Of a stretch of DNA of 64,000 bases, positions 54,922 through 64,000 are shown piece after piece. The notes below the pieces were generated by a model. The model saw nothing but the letters and a program-made list of their open reading frames with translations, did not search any database and was not told the origin of the DNA. The number at the start of each line of letters is the position of its first letter. Within the stretch, counting starts at the first letter, position 1. The DNA lies in the NCBI RefSeq assembly GCF_004121075.1, contig NZ_RHLN01000161.1, positions 1 to 64,000 on the forward strand, in the 5' to 3' direction. The position numbers and the translations under genes are program-made. This stretch comes from Lutibacter sp. HS1-25 (GTDB taxonomy: Bacteria > Bacteroidota > Bacteroidia > Flavobacteriales > Flavobacteriaceae).

Positions 54922-56481
54922 ATGGCAAATCAAGATAAAATCAATGAATTAATTGAAAAACGAGTCAAAGCCAAATTAGGTGGCGGCGAAAAACGTATTG
55001 ATTCCCAACATGCAAAAGGTAAATTAACAGCTCGTGAAAGAATTGAAATCCTTTTAGATGAAGATAGCTTTGAAGAGTTTGACATGTTTGTTACCCATAG
55101 AACAAGTTCATTTGGTTTAGACAAACAAATTTACTTGTCAGACGGAGTTGTAACTGGTCACGGAACAATAGACGGTAGAATCGTGTATGTTTTTTCACAA
55201 GATTTTACCGTTTTTGGTGGCTCACTTTCTGAAACTTACGCACTAAAAATTTGCAAAATTATGGATATGGCCATGAAAACTGGCTCTCCTGTAATTGGAT
55301 TAAATGATAGTGGTGGTGCCCGTATTCAAGAAGGTGTAAGATCTTTAGCTGGTTATGCTGAAATTTTTCAAAGAAACATTATGGCTTCTGGTGTCATTCC
55401 TCAAATATCATCCATATTAGGCCCTTGTGCAGGTGGCGCAGTTTACTCTCCTGCCCTAACCGATTTTACTATTATGACAGACCAAACAAGTTATATGTTT
55501 GTTACAGGTCCAAAAGTAGTACAATCTGTTACTGGAGAAGTTGTTACTACCGAACAGTTAGGTGGTGCGAATGTACACGCAACAAAATCGGGTGTAGCAC
55601 ATTTTTTAGCTGACAACGACGAAGAGAACTTATTGTTAATTAGAAAATTAATGAGTTACCTTCCTTCAAATAACTTGGAAGAACCACCAGCAATTGTTTG
55701 CGAAGACCCTATTGATAGATTGGATGACATTTTAAATGAAATTATTCCTGAAAATGCCAACCAACCTTACGATATTATTGATGTAATTTCTACCATTGTA
55801 GACAATGGTGAGTTTACAGAAGTACATAGAAACTATGCCAGAAACATTGTTGTTGGCTTTGCACGTTTCAATGGTCGTTCAGTTGGTATTGTTGCAAATC
55901 AACCAAAATATTACGCAGGTGTTTTAGATTGTGAAGCTTCACGCAAGGCTGCTCGTTTTGTACGTTTTTGCGATGCTTTTAACATTCCAATTGTAACCTT
56001 GGTTGATGTACCTGGTTTTTTACCTGGAACTGGTCAAGAATATGCAGGAATTATTATTCACGGTGCAAAATTATTATTCGCTTATGGCGAAGCTACTGTT
56101 CCAAAAGTAACTATTACACTAAGAAAATCTTACGGAGGTGCTCATGATGTAATGAGTTGTAAACAATTGCGTGGCGACTTAAATTACGCTTGGCCAACTG
56201 CAGAAATCGCAGTAATGGGCGCTAAAGGAGCTGTTGAAGTTTTAGAAGGTACAAACATTAGTAAGATTGAAGATGCTGAAGAAAAACAAGAATATATAGA
56301 TAAAAAAGAAGACGAATACAATACCAAATTTGCAAACCCTTATGTGGCTGCTAAATATGGTTTTATTGACGATGTAATTGAACCAAGAAATACCCGTTTC
56401 AGAATTATTAGAGGTTTAGAATTATTAGCCAATAAAAAGGTTATAAATCCACCTAAAAAACATTCAAACATCCCTCTATAA
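54922..56481 (+). CDS. mmdA: Methylmalonyl-CoA decarboxylase, carboxyltransferase (alpha) subunit
   Basis: This 519-residue crotonase-fold carboxyltransferase moves CO2 from methylmalonyl-CoA to the biotin of Mmd[19 protein letters not shown] and [20 protein letters not shown] are typical. Both oxyanion-hole glycine motifs are present: [18 protein letters not shown] in the N half and [20 protein letters not shown] in the C half. The same subunit works in propionyl-CoA carboxylase; the adjacent membrane subunits MmdD and MmdB point to the sodium-pumping decarboxylase instead. The start is the ATG at 54922 (TTG at 54910 rejected). Its TAATG stop/start overlap couples it to mmdD. Confidence 0.95.
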   Translation: MANQDKINELIEKRVKAKLGGGEKRIDSQHAKGKLTARERIEILLDEDSFEEFDMFVTHRTSSFGLDKQIYLSDGVVTGHGTIDGRIVYVFSQDFTVFGGSLSETYALKICKIMDMAMKTGSPVIGLNDSGGARIQEGVRSLAGYAEIFQRNIMASGVIPQISSILGPCAGGAVYSPALTDFTIMTDQTSYMFVTGPKVVQSVTGEVVTTEQLGGANVHATKSGVAHFLADNDEENLLLIRKLMSYLPSNNLEEPPAIVCEDPIDRLDDILNEIIPENANQPYDIIDVISTIVDNGEFTEVHRNYARNIVVGFARFNGRSVGIVANQPKYYAGVLDCEASRKAARFVRFCDAFNIPIVTLVDVPGFLPGTGQEYAGIIIHGAKLLFAYGEATVPKVTITLRKSYGGAHDVMSCKQLRGDLNYAWPTAEIAVMGAKGAVEVLEGTNISKIEDAEEKQEYIDKKEDEYNTKFANPYVAAKYGFIDDVIEPRNTRFRIIRGLELLANKKVINPPKKHSNIPL

Positions 56482-56843
56482 TGCTAATTACAAAATTATA
56501 CATAGATCAAATGAGTGAAGGTTATGTTATCCTAATCACTGGGTTAACAATTGTATTTTTAGCCTTATTACTGCTATCCACTTTTTTTAAATATGGCTTG
56601 CCAATTTTACTTTACATCTATAAAATAATTACCAAAGGGAGAGATAAAAAAATAAAAGATATTACTGTTGAAACCGACAAAGAGTTTACAGGTGAAATTG
56701 CTGCTGTAATTGCAACTGCGGTTCATTTATATCTTAAAGAACAACACGACAATGAAAATGCAGTGCTTACCATAAAACAAGCTCGAAAACTTTATTCTCC
56801 GTGGAGTTCAAAAATATATGGCACACAAAACACACTGAAATAA
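56481..56843 (+). CDS. mmdD: Decarboxylase delta subunit, OadG family
   Basis: This 120-residue protein has one membrane helix (about 15-37; GYVILITGLTIVFLALLLLS) and a charged C-terminal region. EIAAVIATAVHLYL is the other recognisable OadG-family segment. The small subunit holds the carboxyltransferase to the membrane beta subunit in oxaloacetate and methylmalonyl-CoA decarboxylases. The translational overlap with mmdA, and its position before the biotin protein, confirm the complex. Confidence 0.85.
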   Translation: MLITKLYIDQMSEGYVILITGLTIVFLALLLLSTFFKYGLPILLYIYKIITKGRDKKIKDITVETDKEFTGEIAAVIATAVHLYLKEQHDNENAVLTIKQARKLYSPWSSKIYGTQNTLK

Positions 56844-56874
56844 TTAAATCTGTTATACTTTAAAAATTATTCAA

Positions 56875-57291
56875 ATGAAAAATTTCAAATTTAGAATATA
56901 CGAGAATAACTACAATGTTAGAATTATTTCACATGAAGATAACATTATAGATTTAGAAGTAAACGGAACATCTTATTCTGTAAAATTAAGCGAAGAAGTT
57001 AAAGTAACCAAAACACCTACCATTGTTAGATCGGCTTCAAAAAAACCCGAACCGTTAAAAGTTAATTCAAATACTTCAAATGCTAAAATTGTAGCTCCTA
57101 TTCCTGGTACTGTTTTATCTATAGACGTTAAAGTTGGAGACACTATCAAATTAGGAGATAGATTATTGGTATTAGAAGCCATGAAAATGGAAAACAATAT
57201 TGCTTCAGAAAAATCAGGAATTATTACAGCTATTAATGTAACCGTTGGACAGCAAGTTTTACAAAATGAAGTAATGATTGAAATTGGATAA
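56875..57291 (+). CDS. mmdC: Decarboxylase gamma subunit, biotin carrier protein
   Basis: This 138-residue protein has an N-terminal beta domain of about 50 residues and a short linker with KKPEPLKVNSN. The biotinyl domain carries VLEAMKMENNI, in which the Lys between the two Met is biotinylated. PIPGTVLSIDVKVGDTIKLG is the domain start. The carrier shuttles CO2 from MmdA to the membrane subunit MmdB. It is distinct from the fatty-acid AccB at 38609-39079. Confidence 0.95.
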   Translation: MKNFKFRIYENNYNVRIISHEDNIIDLEVNGTSYSVKLSEEVKVTKTPTIVRSASKKPEPLKVNSNTSNAKIVAPIPGTVLSIDVKVGDTIKLGDRLLVLEAMKMENNIASEKSGIITAINVTVGQQVLQNEVMIEIG

Positions 57292-57345
57292 ATTTGAATT
57301 TTAAAGCTTCAACATAAAAAATCAATAAGTATAAATATACATTAA

Positions 57346-58665
57346 ATGAAAAGAGTATTGTTAATTTTTGGGGTTATTTCGTTACTGGTTTGTATTAGAC
57401 CTGTACTTGGCCTTACAACTAATACTCAAAATACCATTGAACAAACTTCGCTAGAACAAACCGAAACACAACAAAGTGGTTCATTTGTACAAGAAGCATT
57501 TAATGGAATCAATCAATTTTACCAATATACTGGTTTTGCAAACGCTTCGTGGGGCAATGTAACTATGATTTTTATTGGTATTGTTTTTATATACTTAGGT
57601 ATAAAATTTGACTACGAACCACTGCTTTTAATACCAATTGGAGCTGGTGTTATTATAGGAAATATTCCTTTTGTAGCAGGAAATCAAACTGGTATTTACG
57701 AAACTGGCTCAGTTCTAAATTACTTGTATTTTGGGGTGGTAAAAGGGATTTATCCTCCGCTTATTTTCTTAGGAATTGGTGCTATGACAGATTTCTCATC
57801 ACTTATAGCCAATCCTAAATTAATGCTATTAGGCGCCGCAGCGCAAATTGGTGTATTTGCTACATTTTTAGGTGCATTATACCTAGGTTTTAATTTGCCT
57901 GAAGCAGGTGCAATTGGAATTATTGGTGGAGCCGATGGCCCAACAGCAATTTTCCTTTCTTCAAAATTAGCAAACGGTATAAATATATTACCTGATGGTA
58001 CAACTGTTAAAAACTTAATTGGCCCAATTGCCATTGCAGCTTATTCATATATGGCATTGGTACCGGTAATTCAACCACCAATTATGAAACTGTTAACCAC
58101 TAAAAAAGAAAGGTTAATTAGAATGAAACCTCCAAGAGCGGTTTCGCAAAAAGAAAAAATGATTTTTCCAATTGTTGCTTTGTTATTAACAACATTTATT
58201 TCTCCAAGTGCATTGCCTTTATTAGGTATGCTTTTCTTTGGAAATTTATTGAAAGAATCTGGAAGAACAGAACGTTTGGCAGATACTGCCAGAACCAAAA
58301 TGATAGATATAGTTACCATTCTTTTAGGAGTTACCGTTGGAGCATCTACACAAGCCGATATTTTTATAACCAAAGATTCTATGCTGATATTTGGTTTAGG
58401 AGCTATCTCGTTTGTTATCGCAACAATGGGCGGTTTATTGTTCGCTAAATTTATGAACTTGTTCTTAAAAGGTGATGACAAATTAAATCCGCTAATTGGT
58501 GCCGCAGGAGTTTCAGCAGTACCAGATAGCGCAAGAGTTGTACATACTGAAGGTCTAAAAGCCGATAAAAACAATTATTTATTAATGCACGCAATGGCAC
58601 CAAATGTTTCTGGTGTAATTGGCTCAGCAATTGCGGCAGGTATTATACTGAGCTTTTTAGGTTAA
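57346..58665 (+). CDS. mmdB: Sodium-pumping decarboxylase beta subunit
   Basis: This 439-residue membrane protein has at least nine helices. It splits carboxybiotin and drives Na+ outward. Diagnostic text: IPIGAGVIIGNIPF, FLGIGAMTDFSSLIANPK, GAIGIIGGADGPTAIF (the Asp in the GGADGPT helix is the sodium site of the family), and VSAVPDSARVVH. It has an N-terminal extension of about 60 residues with a signal-like segment and a Gln/Thr-rich stretch before the core. This extension is not seen in the shorter classical OadB/MmdB proteins. No enzyme other than the biotin decarboxylases uses this subunit, so it anchors the pathway assignment. Confidence 0.96.
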   Translation: MKRVLLIFGVISLLVCIRPVLGLTTNTQNTIEQTSLEQTETQQSGSFVQEAFNGINQFYQYTGFANASWGNVTMIFIGIVFIYLGIKFDYEPLLLIPIGAGVIIGNIPFVAGNQTGIYETGSVLNYLYFGVVKGIYPPLIFLGIGAMTDFSSLIANPKLMLLGAAAQIGVFATFLGALYLGFNLPEAGAIGIIGGADGPTAIFLSSKLANGINILPDGTTVKNLIGPIAIAAYSYMALVPVIQPPIMKLLTTKKERLIRMKPPRAVSQKEKMIFPIVALLLTTFISPSALPLLGMLFFGNLLKESGRTERLADTARTKMIDIVTILLGVTVGASTQADIFITKDSMLIFGLGAISFVIATMGGLLFAKFMNLFLKGDDKLNPLIGAAGVSAVPDSARVVHTEGLKADKNNYLLMHAMAPNVSGVIGSAIAAGIILSFLG

Positions 58666-58706
58666 AAAAAATTATCAAATTAAATATTATAGTAAATTAA
58701 AATAAG

Positions 58707-59996
58707 ATGGAGATACCAAATTTAATGACAGCAGATCAGGCTGTAAAATTAATCAAATCAGGAGATAGAGTTTTAATTCAAGGAGGGTCGGCAACGCCAC
58801 AAGCCTTAATTAATGCAATGGTTGCAAGAGCACCAGAATTGAAAGGAGTAGAAGTATGTCACTTACATACTGAAGGAGCATGCGGATATACTGCACCTGA
58901 ATTAAGAGAAAGCTTCCATACCAGTGCATTTTTTCTTGGTGGAAATATAAGAAAAATGGTAGGTGATACTGTAGATTATATTCCAATCTTTTTAAGTGAC
59001 ATTCCAAGTTTATTCCGTCAAGGTTATATGAATTTAGACGTGGTTTTAGTAAATGTTTCACCACCTGACAACCACGGATTTTGTTCATTAGGAGTTTCTG
59101 TCGATATTGTACTTGCTGGTATTGAACACGGAAAAACAGTTATTGCACAAATTAACCCACGTATGCCAAGAACTTTTGGTGATGCTCAAGTTCACTTAAG
59201 AAACTTTACAGCTTGTATTGAAGTTGTTGAAGAAATTTACGAAATGAAATTTGTGAGCCCTTCAGAAGAAGAAAAATCAATTGGTAAAAATATCGCTGGA
59301 ATTATTGATGATGGAGCTACGCTTCAAATGGGTATTGGTGGTATTCCAAACGCAGTTTTAACTTTCTTACACAACCATAAAAATTTAGGTGTACATACTG
59401 AAATGTTCTCTGAAGGATTGGTTGACTTAGTTGAAAAAGGAATTGTAAATGGTTCTCAAAAGAAAACAAACCCTTACAAAATTGTATCAGGATTTGCAAT
59501 GGGAACAAGACGTTTATACGATTTTATGGACAACAACCCTGAAATTGAAATGAGAGATATTGCCTATGTTAACGACACTGCAATTATCCGTCAAAATCCA
59601 AAAGCTACCGCTATTAACTCAGCTATTGAAGTTGACTTAACAGGTCAAGTTTGTGCCGATTCTATTGGACCAAGAATGTATTCTGGAGTAGGTGGTCAAA
59701 TGGACTTTATGCGTGGATCTGCTTTATCACCAGGTGGTAAGCCAATTATTGCAATTACATCAGTAACTGGTAGAGGAGTTTCAAAAATTGTTCCTATGTT
59801 AAAACAAGGAGCTGGTGTAGTAACTACACGTGCACACGCAAGATATGTGGCTACTGAGTTTGGTATTGCTGAATTATTTGGTAAAAACTTAAAACAACGT
59901 GCACAAGCTTTAAGAGATATTGCACACCCAGATCACCAAGCGCAATTAGATGAAGCTATTTTCGAAAGATTTGGAAGTAGTTTAGCTATAAAATAA
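58707..59996 (+). CDS. CoA transferase, probably propionyl-CoA:succinate
   Basis: This 429-residue protein belongs to the acetyl-CoA hydrolase/transferase family (family I CoA transferases such as Cat1, Cat2, 4-hydroxybutyrate and propionyl-CoA:succinate transferases). The catalytic Glu lies in HTEMFSEG (Glu232). GGIPNAVL, GGQMDFMRGSALS and the G-rich VTGRGVSKIVP are typical. Placed between the decarboxylase and the mutase it most simply transfers CoA from propionyl-CoA to succinate, closing the cycle without ATP. An acetate or butyrate preference cannot be excluded. A strong hairpin follows it. Confidence 0.9.
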   Translation: MEIPNLMTADQAVKLIKSGDRVLIQGGSATPQALINAMVARAPELKGVEVCHLHTEGACGYTAPELRESFHTSAFFLGGNIRKMVGDTVDYIPIFLSDIPSLFRQGYMNLDVVLVNVSPPDNHGFCSLGVSVDIVLAGIEHGKTVIAQINPRMPRTFGDAQVHLRNFTACIEVVEEIYEMKFVSPSEEEKSIGKNIAGIIDDGATLQMGIGGIPNAVLTFLHNHKNLGVHTEMFSEGLVDLVEKGIVNGSQKKTNPYKIVSGFAMGTRRLYDFMDNNPEIEMRDIAYVNDTAIIRQNPKATAINSAIEVDLTGQVCADSIGPRMYSGVGGQMDFMRGSALSPGGKPIIAITSVTGRGVSKIVPMLKQGAGVVTTRAHARYVATEFGIAELFGKNLKQRAQALRDIAHPDHQAQLDEAIFERFGSSLAIK

Positions 59997-60003
59997 CTTT
60001 TAA

Positions 60004-60038
60004 AAATTGCTGGTATTTTGTAAATTTACCAGCAATTT
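60004..60038 (+). terminator. 12-bp perfect hairpin between CoA transferase and mutA
   Basis: AAATTGCTGGTA (60004-60015) is the exact reverse complement of TACCAGCAATTT (60027-60038), loop of 11. Only a loose T-rich stretch (TAATTTTC) follows, so it may be a partial terminator, a processing site or an mRNA stabiliser rather than a full stop. It separates the decarboxylase block from mutAB. Confidence 0.65.
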
Positions 60039-60062
60039 AATTTTCACTATTAATAGAAAAAT

Positions 60063-61868
60063 ATGAACAAAACAAAAAAATCACTTTTTCCTGAATTTAA
60101 TCCTGTCTCAAAACAAGAATGGATTGAAAAAGTGAATGTTGATTTAAAAGGTGCAGATTTTGACAAAACACTTGTTTGGAAAAACTTGAGCGACATCAGT
60201 ATCCAACCTTTTTACAACACAGAAGACAGCATTACACAATTACAAAATACAGGAGAAAATTCTCAATCTCTTGTAAACTACCGTTTGATTTCTGCATGTT
60301 GCAACGAAAGCAACAATAAATTAGCTTTAAAAGCTATTGAAGAAGGAATGAACGGATTGATATTTAACATTTGCGAAAACTGCAAACCTGCAGAACTTTT
60401 AAAAGACATTAACTTAAACGAAATTACTGTTGCATTTAATTTAGAAAAAAATGCTGTTGCATTTGCTACAGATTTCTTTGCTTTTGTTAATAACAGTGGT
60501 GTTGCCGTTGAAAACTTAAAAGGATATTTCAATACATCTTTAATTTCAAATTACGTAACAACAGGAGCTTTTGAAGCTAACGCTTTTGCTACTGTTGCAC
60601 AATTGGTTAAACTAGCTGCTAATTATCCTAATTTTAAAGCAATTACAATTTCAGGAACTGAATATTTAGATTCAGGTGCTAACCAAGCACAAGAAGTTGC
60701 ATACACTTTAAACTCATTGGTATACGCTATTGAACAATTATCTCAAAATGGTCTTGAAGTTCAAACAATTTTTAACAACCTTAACTTTAACTTAGCAATA
60801 GGTTTAGAGTATTTTGTTGAAATTGGAAAATTTAGAGCATTTAATAACTTATTAGCTGAAATTGCTGCAAAATTTGGTGTTGCTGAATTTTCAAATACAG
60901 TAACTGCTAAAACTTGTATCTGGACAAAATCTGTTACAGATGCAGAAACTAACTTATTACGTTGCACTACAGAAGCTATGTCTGCAATCTTAGGAAATGT
61001 AGATGGTATTTTAATTGATGCTTACGATAAAGAATTTAAAGACGCTTCAGATTTTTCAAGTAGAATTGCAGGAAACATTACAACTATATTAAGAGAAGAA
61101 TCTTACTTTGGTAAAGTTGCAAACCCTGTTGATGGTTCTTATTATATTGAAGAAGTTTCTACTAAATTGGCTGAAAAAGCATTAGAATTATTCAAATCTA
61201 TTGAAGCTAACGGTGGTTTTTATACAGCTTTTGAAAACGAAACAATTCAACAACAAATTGCTGAAATTCGTTTACAAAAACTAAAATTAATCAGTCAAAG
61301 AAGAATGCCTTTAGTTGGTATTAACAAATACCCTAACTTAATGGAAAAAGTTCCTGCTACTATTCTTTCAGAAGGAGCTGTTGAAAATTCAAAAGTTTTA
61401 ACTCCAAGAAGAGCATCGCTAGAAATTGAAGCATTAAGAAGAAAAACTGAAGAATTAGTAGACGCTACTAAAGTACGTCCTGTTGTACAGTTAGCAAGTT
61501 TTGGTAACTTAAACATGCGTAAAGCTAGAGCTGCTTTTGCTTACGACTTTATTGGTGTAAGTGGTTTTACAGTTTTACAAGAACAAAGTTTTGAAAGTGC
61601 TGAAAAAGCAGCTACTGAAAGTGCAAAATCAGATGCTCACGTTGTAGTTATCTGTAGTTCAGATCAAGATTACGACGAAAGCGCTCTTGATTTTGTTAAA
61701 GCATTTAGAGCAATAACTACTAAAAAAGTATTGATCTTGGCTGGTGCTCCAAAAAATATGGATGAATTAACTGAAGCTGGTTTAGATGGTGTGGTTAATA
61801 TGCGTACAGACGTTTTAACAACGCTTTCAAGCATACAAGAAAAAGTTCAAAAAACATTAAAATCTTAA
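60063..61868 (+). CDS. mutA: Methylmalonyl-CoA mutase, small (non-catalytic) subunit
   Basis: This 601-residue protein is of mutase-barrel type. [20 protein letters not shown] and [15 protein letters not shown] at the start are MutA-like, as is the [21 protein letters not shown] segment. The C-terminal domain, which in the large subunit binds cobalamin with D-x-H-x-x-G, lacks that motif here ([20 protein letters not shown] takes its place), as in other MutA proteins. The subunit therefore stabilises MutB rather than doing catalysis. It is followed by mutB after 5 bases. Confidence 0.95.
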   Translation: MNKTKKSLFPEFNPVSKQEWIEKVNVDLKGADFDKTLVWKNLSDISIQPFYNTEDSITQLQNTGENSQSLVNYRLISACCNESNNKLALKAIEEGMNGLIFNICENCKPAELLKDINLNEITVAFNLEKNAVAFATDFFAFVNNSGVAVENLKGYFNTSLISNYVTTGAFEANAFATVAQLVKLAANYPNFKAITISGTEYLDSGANQAQEVAYTLNSLVYAIEQLSQNGLEVQTIFNNLNFNLAIGLEYFVEIGKFRAFNNLLAEIAAKFGVAEFSNTVTAKTCIWTKSVTDAETNLLRCTTEAMSAILGNVDGILIDAYDKEFKDASDFSSRIAGNITTILREESYFGKVANPVDGSYYIEEVSTKLAEKALELFKSIEANGGFYTAFENETIQQQIAEIRLQKLKLISQRRMPLVGINKYPNLMEKVPATILSEGAVENSKVLTPRRASLEIEALRRKTEELVDATKVRPVVQLASFGNLNMRKARAAFAYDFIGVSGFTVLQEQSFESAEKAATESAKSDAHVVVICSSDQDYDESALDFVKAFRAITTKKVLILAGAPKNMDELTEAGLDGVVNMRTDVLTTLSSIQEKVQKTLKS

Positions 61869-61873
61869 GAAGT

Positions 61874-64000
61874 ATGAAACCCGATTTTTCAGATATAAAA
61901 ATAAACTCAACAGTAAAACAAACTGCTGGATCTTCAAAGAATCAAGACGTTTGGAATACTCCTGAAGGAATTCCTGTAAAAAAACATTTCACAGCAGAAG
62001 ATATAAAAGATGCTGAACATTTACAATATGCAGCTGGTGTACCTCCATTTTTAAGAGGACCTTATAGTGCAATGTACGCAATGCGTCCTTGGACAGTGCG
62101 TCAATATGCTGGTTTCTCAACTGCAGAAGAGTCTAATGCCTTTTACAGAAGAAACTTAGCTGCTGGTCAAAAAGGATTGTCAGTTGCTTTCGATTTAGCT
62201 ACACACCGTGGATACGATTCAGATCACCCACGTGTAACTGGAGACGTTGGTAAAGCTGGTGTTGCTATTGACTCTATCTTAGATATGGAAATTTTATTCG
62301 ACCAAATTCCGTTAGATAAAATGTCTGTTTCTATGACTATGAATGGTGCTGTATTGCCAATTATGGCATTTTACATTGCCGCAGCAAAAAAACAAGGTGT
62401 GCCTTTAGATCAATTGAGTGGAACCATTCAAAATGATATTTTAAAAGAATTTATGGTGCGTAACACTTACATCTACCCACCATTACCTTCAATGAAAATT
62501 ATTGGTGATATTTTTGATTATACCACTAAAAACATGCCAAAATTCAACTCTATTTCTATTAGTGGTTACCACATGCAAGAAGCTGGTGCAACTGCAGATA
62601 TTGAGTTGGCTTATACTTTAGCTGATGGTATGGAATATATTAGAACTGGATTGGCTTCTGGTTTAAAAATTGACGAATTTGCACCACGTTTATCTTTCTT
62701 CTGGGCAGTAGGAATGAATCACTTTATGGAAATTGCAAAAATGCGTGCTGCACGTATGCTTTGGGCAAAAATCATAAAATCTTTCAACCCAAAAAATCCA
62801 AAATCAATGGCATTGCGTACGCATAGTCAAACTTCTGGATGGAGTTTAAGTGAGCAAGATCCTTTTAACAACGTAGCTAGAACTTGTATTGAAGCAATGG
62901 CTGCTGGTTTAGGTGGAACGCAATCACTTCACACAAATGCATTGGATGAAGCTATTGCTTTACCAACAGATTTCTCGGCTCGTATTGCTCGTAATACGCA
63001 AATCTTTATTCAAGATGAAACGCAAATGACTAAAGCGGTTGACCCTTGGGCTGGATCTTATTATGTTGAATATTTAACTAAAGAGATTGCTGAAAAAGCT
63101 TGGAAATTAATTGAAGAAGTTGAAGAACTAGGCGGAATGGCAAAAGCTATTGAAACTGGTGTTCCAAAAATGCGTATTGAAGAAGCTTCGGCTCGTAAAC
63201 AAGCGCGTTTAGATTCTGGTCAAGATATTTTAGTAGGTGTTAACAAATTTAAAACTACTGAAAAATCTAATATCGAAATTTTAGAAGTTGACAATACAGT
63301 TGTTAGAAATTCTCAAATTGAACGTTTAAACAAATTAAGAGCAAACAGAGATCAAGCTGTTGTTGATGCAAAAATTGCTGCACTGTCAGCTTGTGCTGAA
63401 ACTGGAAAAGGTAACTTATTAGCCTTAGCTGTTGATGCTGCAGAAAATTTTGCTACTTTAGGTGAAATATCTGACGCTTTAGAAGTTCATTTTGGAAGAC
63501 ATAAAGCTGATACTAAATTAATAAGTGGTGTGTATAGTAAAGAAGTAAGTGACGATAGTACGTTTGCAAAAGCTCAAAAATTAGCTGATAAATTTGCAGA
63601 AATTGAAGGACGTAGACCAAGAGTAATGATTGCAAAAATGGGACAAGATGGTCACGATAGAGGTGCTAAAGTTGTTGCTTCTAGTTTTGCTGATTTAGGT
63701 TTTGATGTTGATATGGGACCATTGTTCCAAACTCCTGAAGAAGTTGCAAAACAAGCAGTTGAAAACGATGTTCACTTTGTAGGTGCATCAAGTTTAGCAG
63801 CAGGTCACAAAACTTTAATTCCTCAATTAATTGGTGAATTAGAAAAATTAGGAAGACCTGATATTATGGTTTTTGCTGGTGGAGTTATTCCTGCACAAGA
63901 TTACAATTACTTATTAGAAAGAAAAGTAGCTGCCATTTTTGGTCCTGGTACTGTAATTTCTGAATCTGCCATAACTATTATGGACAAATATTTAGAACAA
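61874..64000 (+). CDS. mutB: Methylmalonyl-CoA mutase, large (B12-binding) subunit; 3' end outside window
   Basis: The frame opens at the ATG at 61874 and runs without a stop to the last base, giving 709 residues. The usual length is about 710-720, so only the last few codons are missing. [58 protein letters not shown] and [20 protein letters not shown], each in order, belong to the catalytic barrel. The C-terminal cobalamin domain has [12 protein letters not shown], the D592-x-H594-x-x-G597 motif whose His ligates cobalt. It isomerises succinyl-CoA and (R)-methylmalonyl-CoA. The MeaB/ArgK GTPase chaperone may lie beyond the window. Confidence 0.97.
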   Translation, partial: MKPDFSDIKINSTVKQTAGSSKNQDVWNTPEGIPVKKHFTAEDIKDAEHLQYAAGVPPFLRGPYSAMYAMRPWTVRQYAGFSTAEESNAFYRRNLAAGQKGLSVAFDLATHRGYDSDHPRVTGDVGKAGVAIDSILDMEILFDQIPLDKMSVSMTMNGAVLPIMAFYIAAAKKQGVPLDQLSGTIQNDILKEFMVRNTYIYPPLPSMKIIGDIFDYTTKNMPKFNSISISGYHMQEAGATADIELAYTLADGMEYIRTGLASGLKIDEFAPRLSFFWAVGMNHFMEIAKMRAARMLWAKIIKSFNPKNPKSMALRTHSQTSGWSLSEQDPFNNVARTCIEAMAAGLGGTQSLHTNALDEAIALPTDFSARIARNTQIFIQDETQMTKAVDPWAGSYYVEYLTKEIAEKAWKLIEEVEELGGMAKAIETGVPKMRIEEASARKQARLDSGQDILVGVNKFKTTEKSNIEILEVDNTVVRNSQIERLNKLRANRDQAVVDAKIAALSACAETGKGNLLALAVDAAENFATLGEISDALEVHFGRHKADTKLISGVYSKEVSDDSTFAKAQKLADKFAEIEGRRPRVMIAKMGQDGHDRGAKVVASSFADLGFDVDMGPLFQTPEEVAKQAVENDVHFVGASSLAAGHKTLIPQLIGELEKLGRPDIMVFAGGVIPAQDYNYLLERKVAAIFGPGTVISESAITIMDKYLEQ

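Noticed and set aside
58071-58574. 167-residue open frame on the minus strand inside mmdB
   Set aside because: It is antisense to a strongly conserved membrane gene, and its composition mirrors the opposite strand. The same holds for the antisense frames in the RND permease, mutA and the CoA transferase.
1-64000. CRISPR array, toxin-antitoxin or defence island
   Set aside because: No regularly spaced repeats, cas genes, restriction genes or toxin pairs were seen on either strand; the window is mostly core metabolism.

Overview
The window looks like chromosome of a member of the Bacteroidota, most likely the family Flavobacteriaceae. The evidence is a strongly AT-rich composition, TAnnTTTG/TTTG-type promoters without Shine-Dalgarno boxes, a type IX secretion (T9SS) sorting domain, a PID-CTERM-like small protein, the Bacteroidota-type epimerase-like threonine dehydrogenase, and the order DUF177-rpmF-fabH-accB-accC. 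Only one mobile element is visible, a partial ISL3-type transposase at the left edge. There is no CRISPR array, prophage or integrative element.

Layout. 1-700: IS end and tRNA-Gln with its own promoter and terminator. 845-7515: GT117-type membrane glycosyltransferase and polysaccharide deacetylase (+), facing a thioredoxin-fold protein without CxxC, phosphoserine phosphatase and a membrane metallophosphoesterase (-). 7625-11086: large PAS-rich hybrid histidine kinase. 11375-15358: a surface-protein cassette of three exported proteins, one with a T9SS sorting domain, closed by a strong terminator. 15756-18581: DNA polymerase I with a degenerate proofreading site. 18954-23131: translation block rplM-rpsI-(structured leader)-rpsB-tsf-pyrH-frr. 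23217-31942: DUF5686 outer-membrane protein, HAE3-like exporter, asnS, rpoN and a PAP2-like membrane protein. 31923-36333: exbB-exbD-exbD energising module, an outer-membrane barrel and asparaginase. 36410-42778: zinc peptidase, fatty-acid start genes (accC, accB, fabH), rpmF, DUF177, pdxA and ribE. 42779-44636: PID-CTERM-like peptide, CAT-anticodon tRNA and polyprenyl synthase. 44797-51401: TetR-TolC-adaptor-RND efflux operon behind a textbook operator/promoter. 51473-54177: recX, two lipoproteins and threonine dehydrogenase.

54479-64000 (right edge) is the most distinctive region: mce-mmdA-mmdD-mmdC-mmdB-CoA transferase-mutA-mutB, all on the + strand. Together these genes encode the whole cycle between succinate and propionate. 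The CoA transferase activates succinate with propionyl-CoA. The B12-dependent mutase MutAB makes methylmalonyl-CoA and the epimerase flips its stereochemistry. A biotin-dependent, sodium-pumping membrane decarboxylase then releases CO2 and exports Na+. This is the chemistry of propionigenic anaerobes, and it suggests that this flavobacterium can conserve energy from succinate decarboxylation, or run the route backwards to assimilate propionate. A 12-bp perfect hairpin separates the decarboxylase/transferase part from the mutase genes. mutB runs off the window about where its stop codon is expected.

Ten start codons were moved downstream of the longest-ORF start because the longer version begins with TTG/GTG, overlaps a promoter or terminator, or hides a signal peptide. 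Functional calls rest on motif and family recognition by eye; no database search was run.
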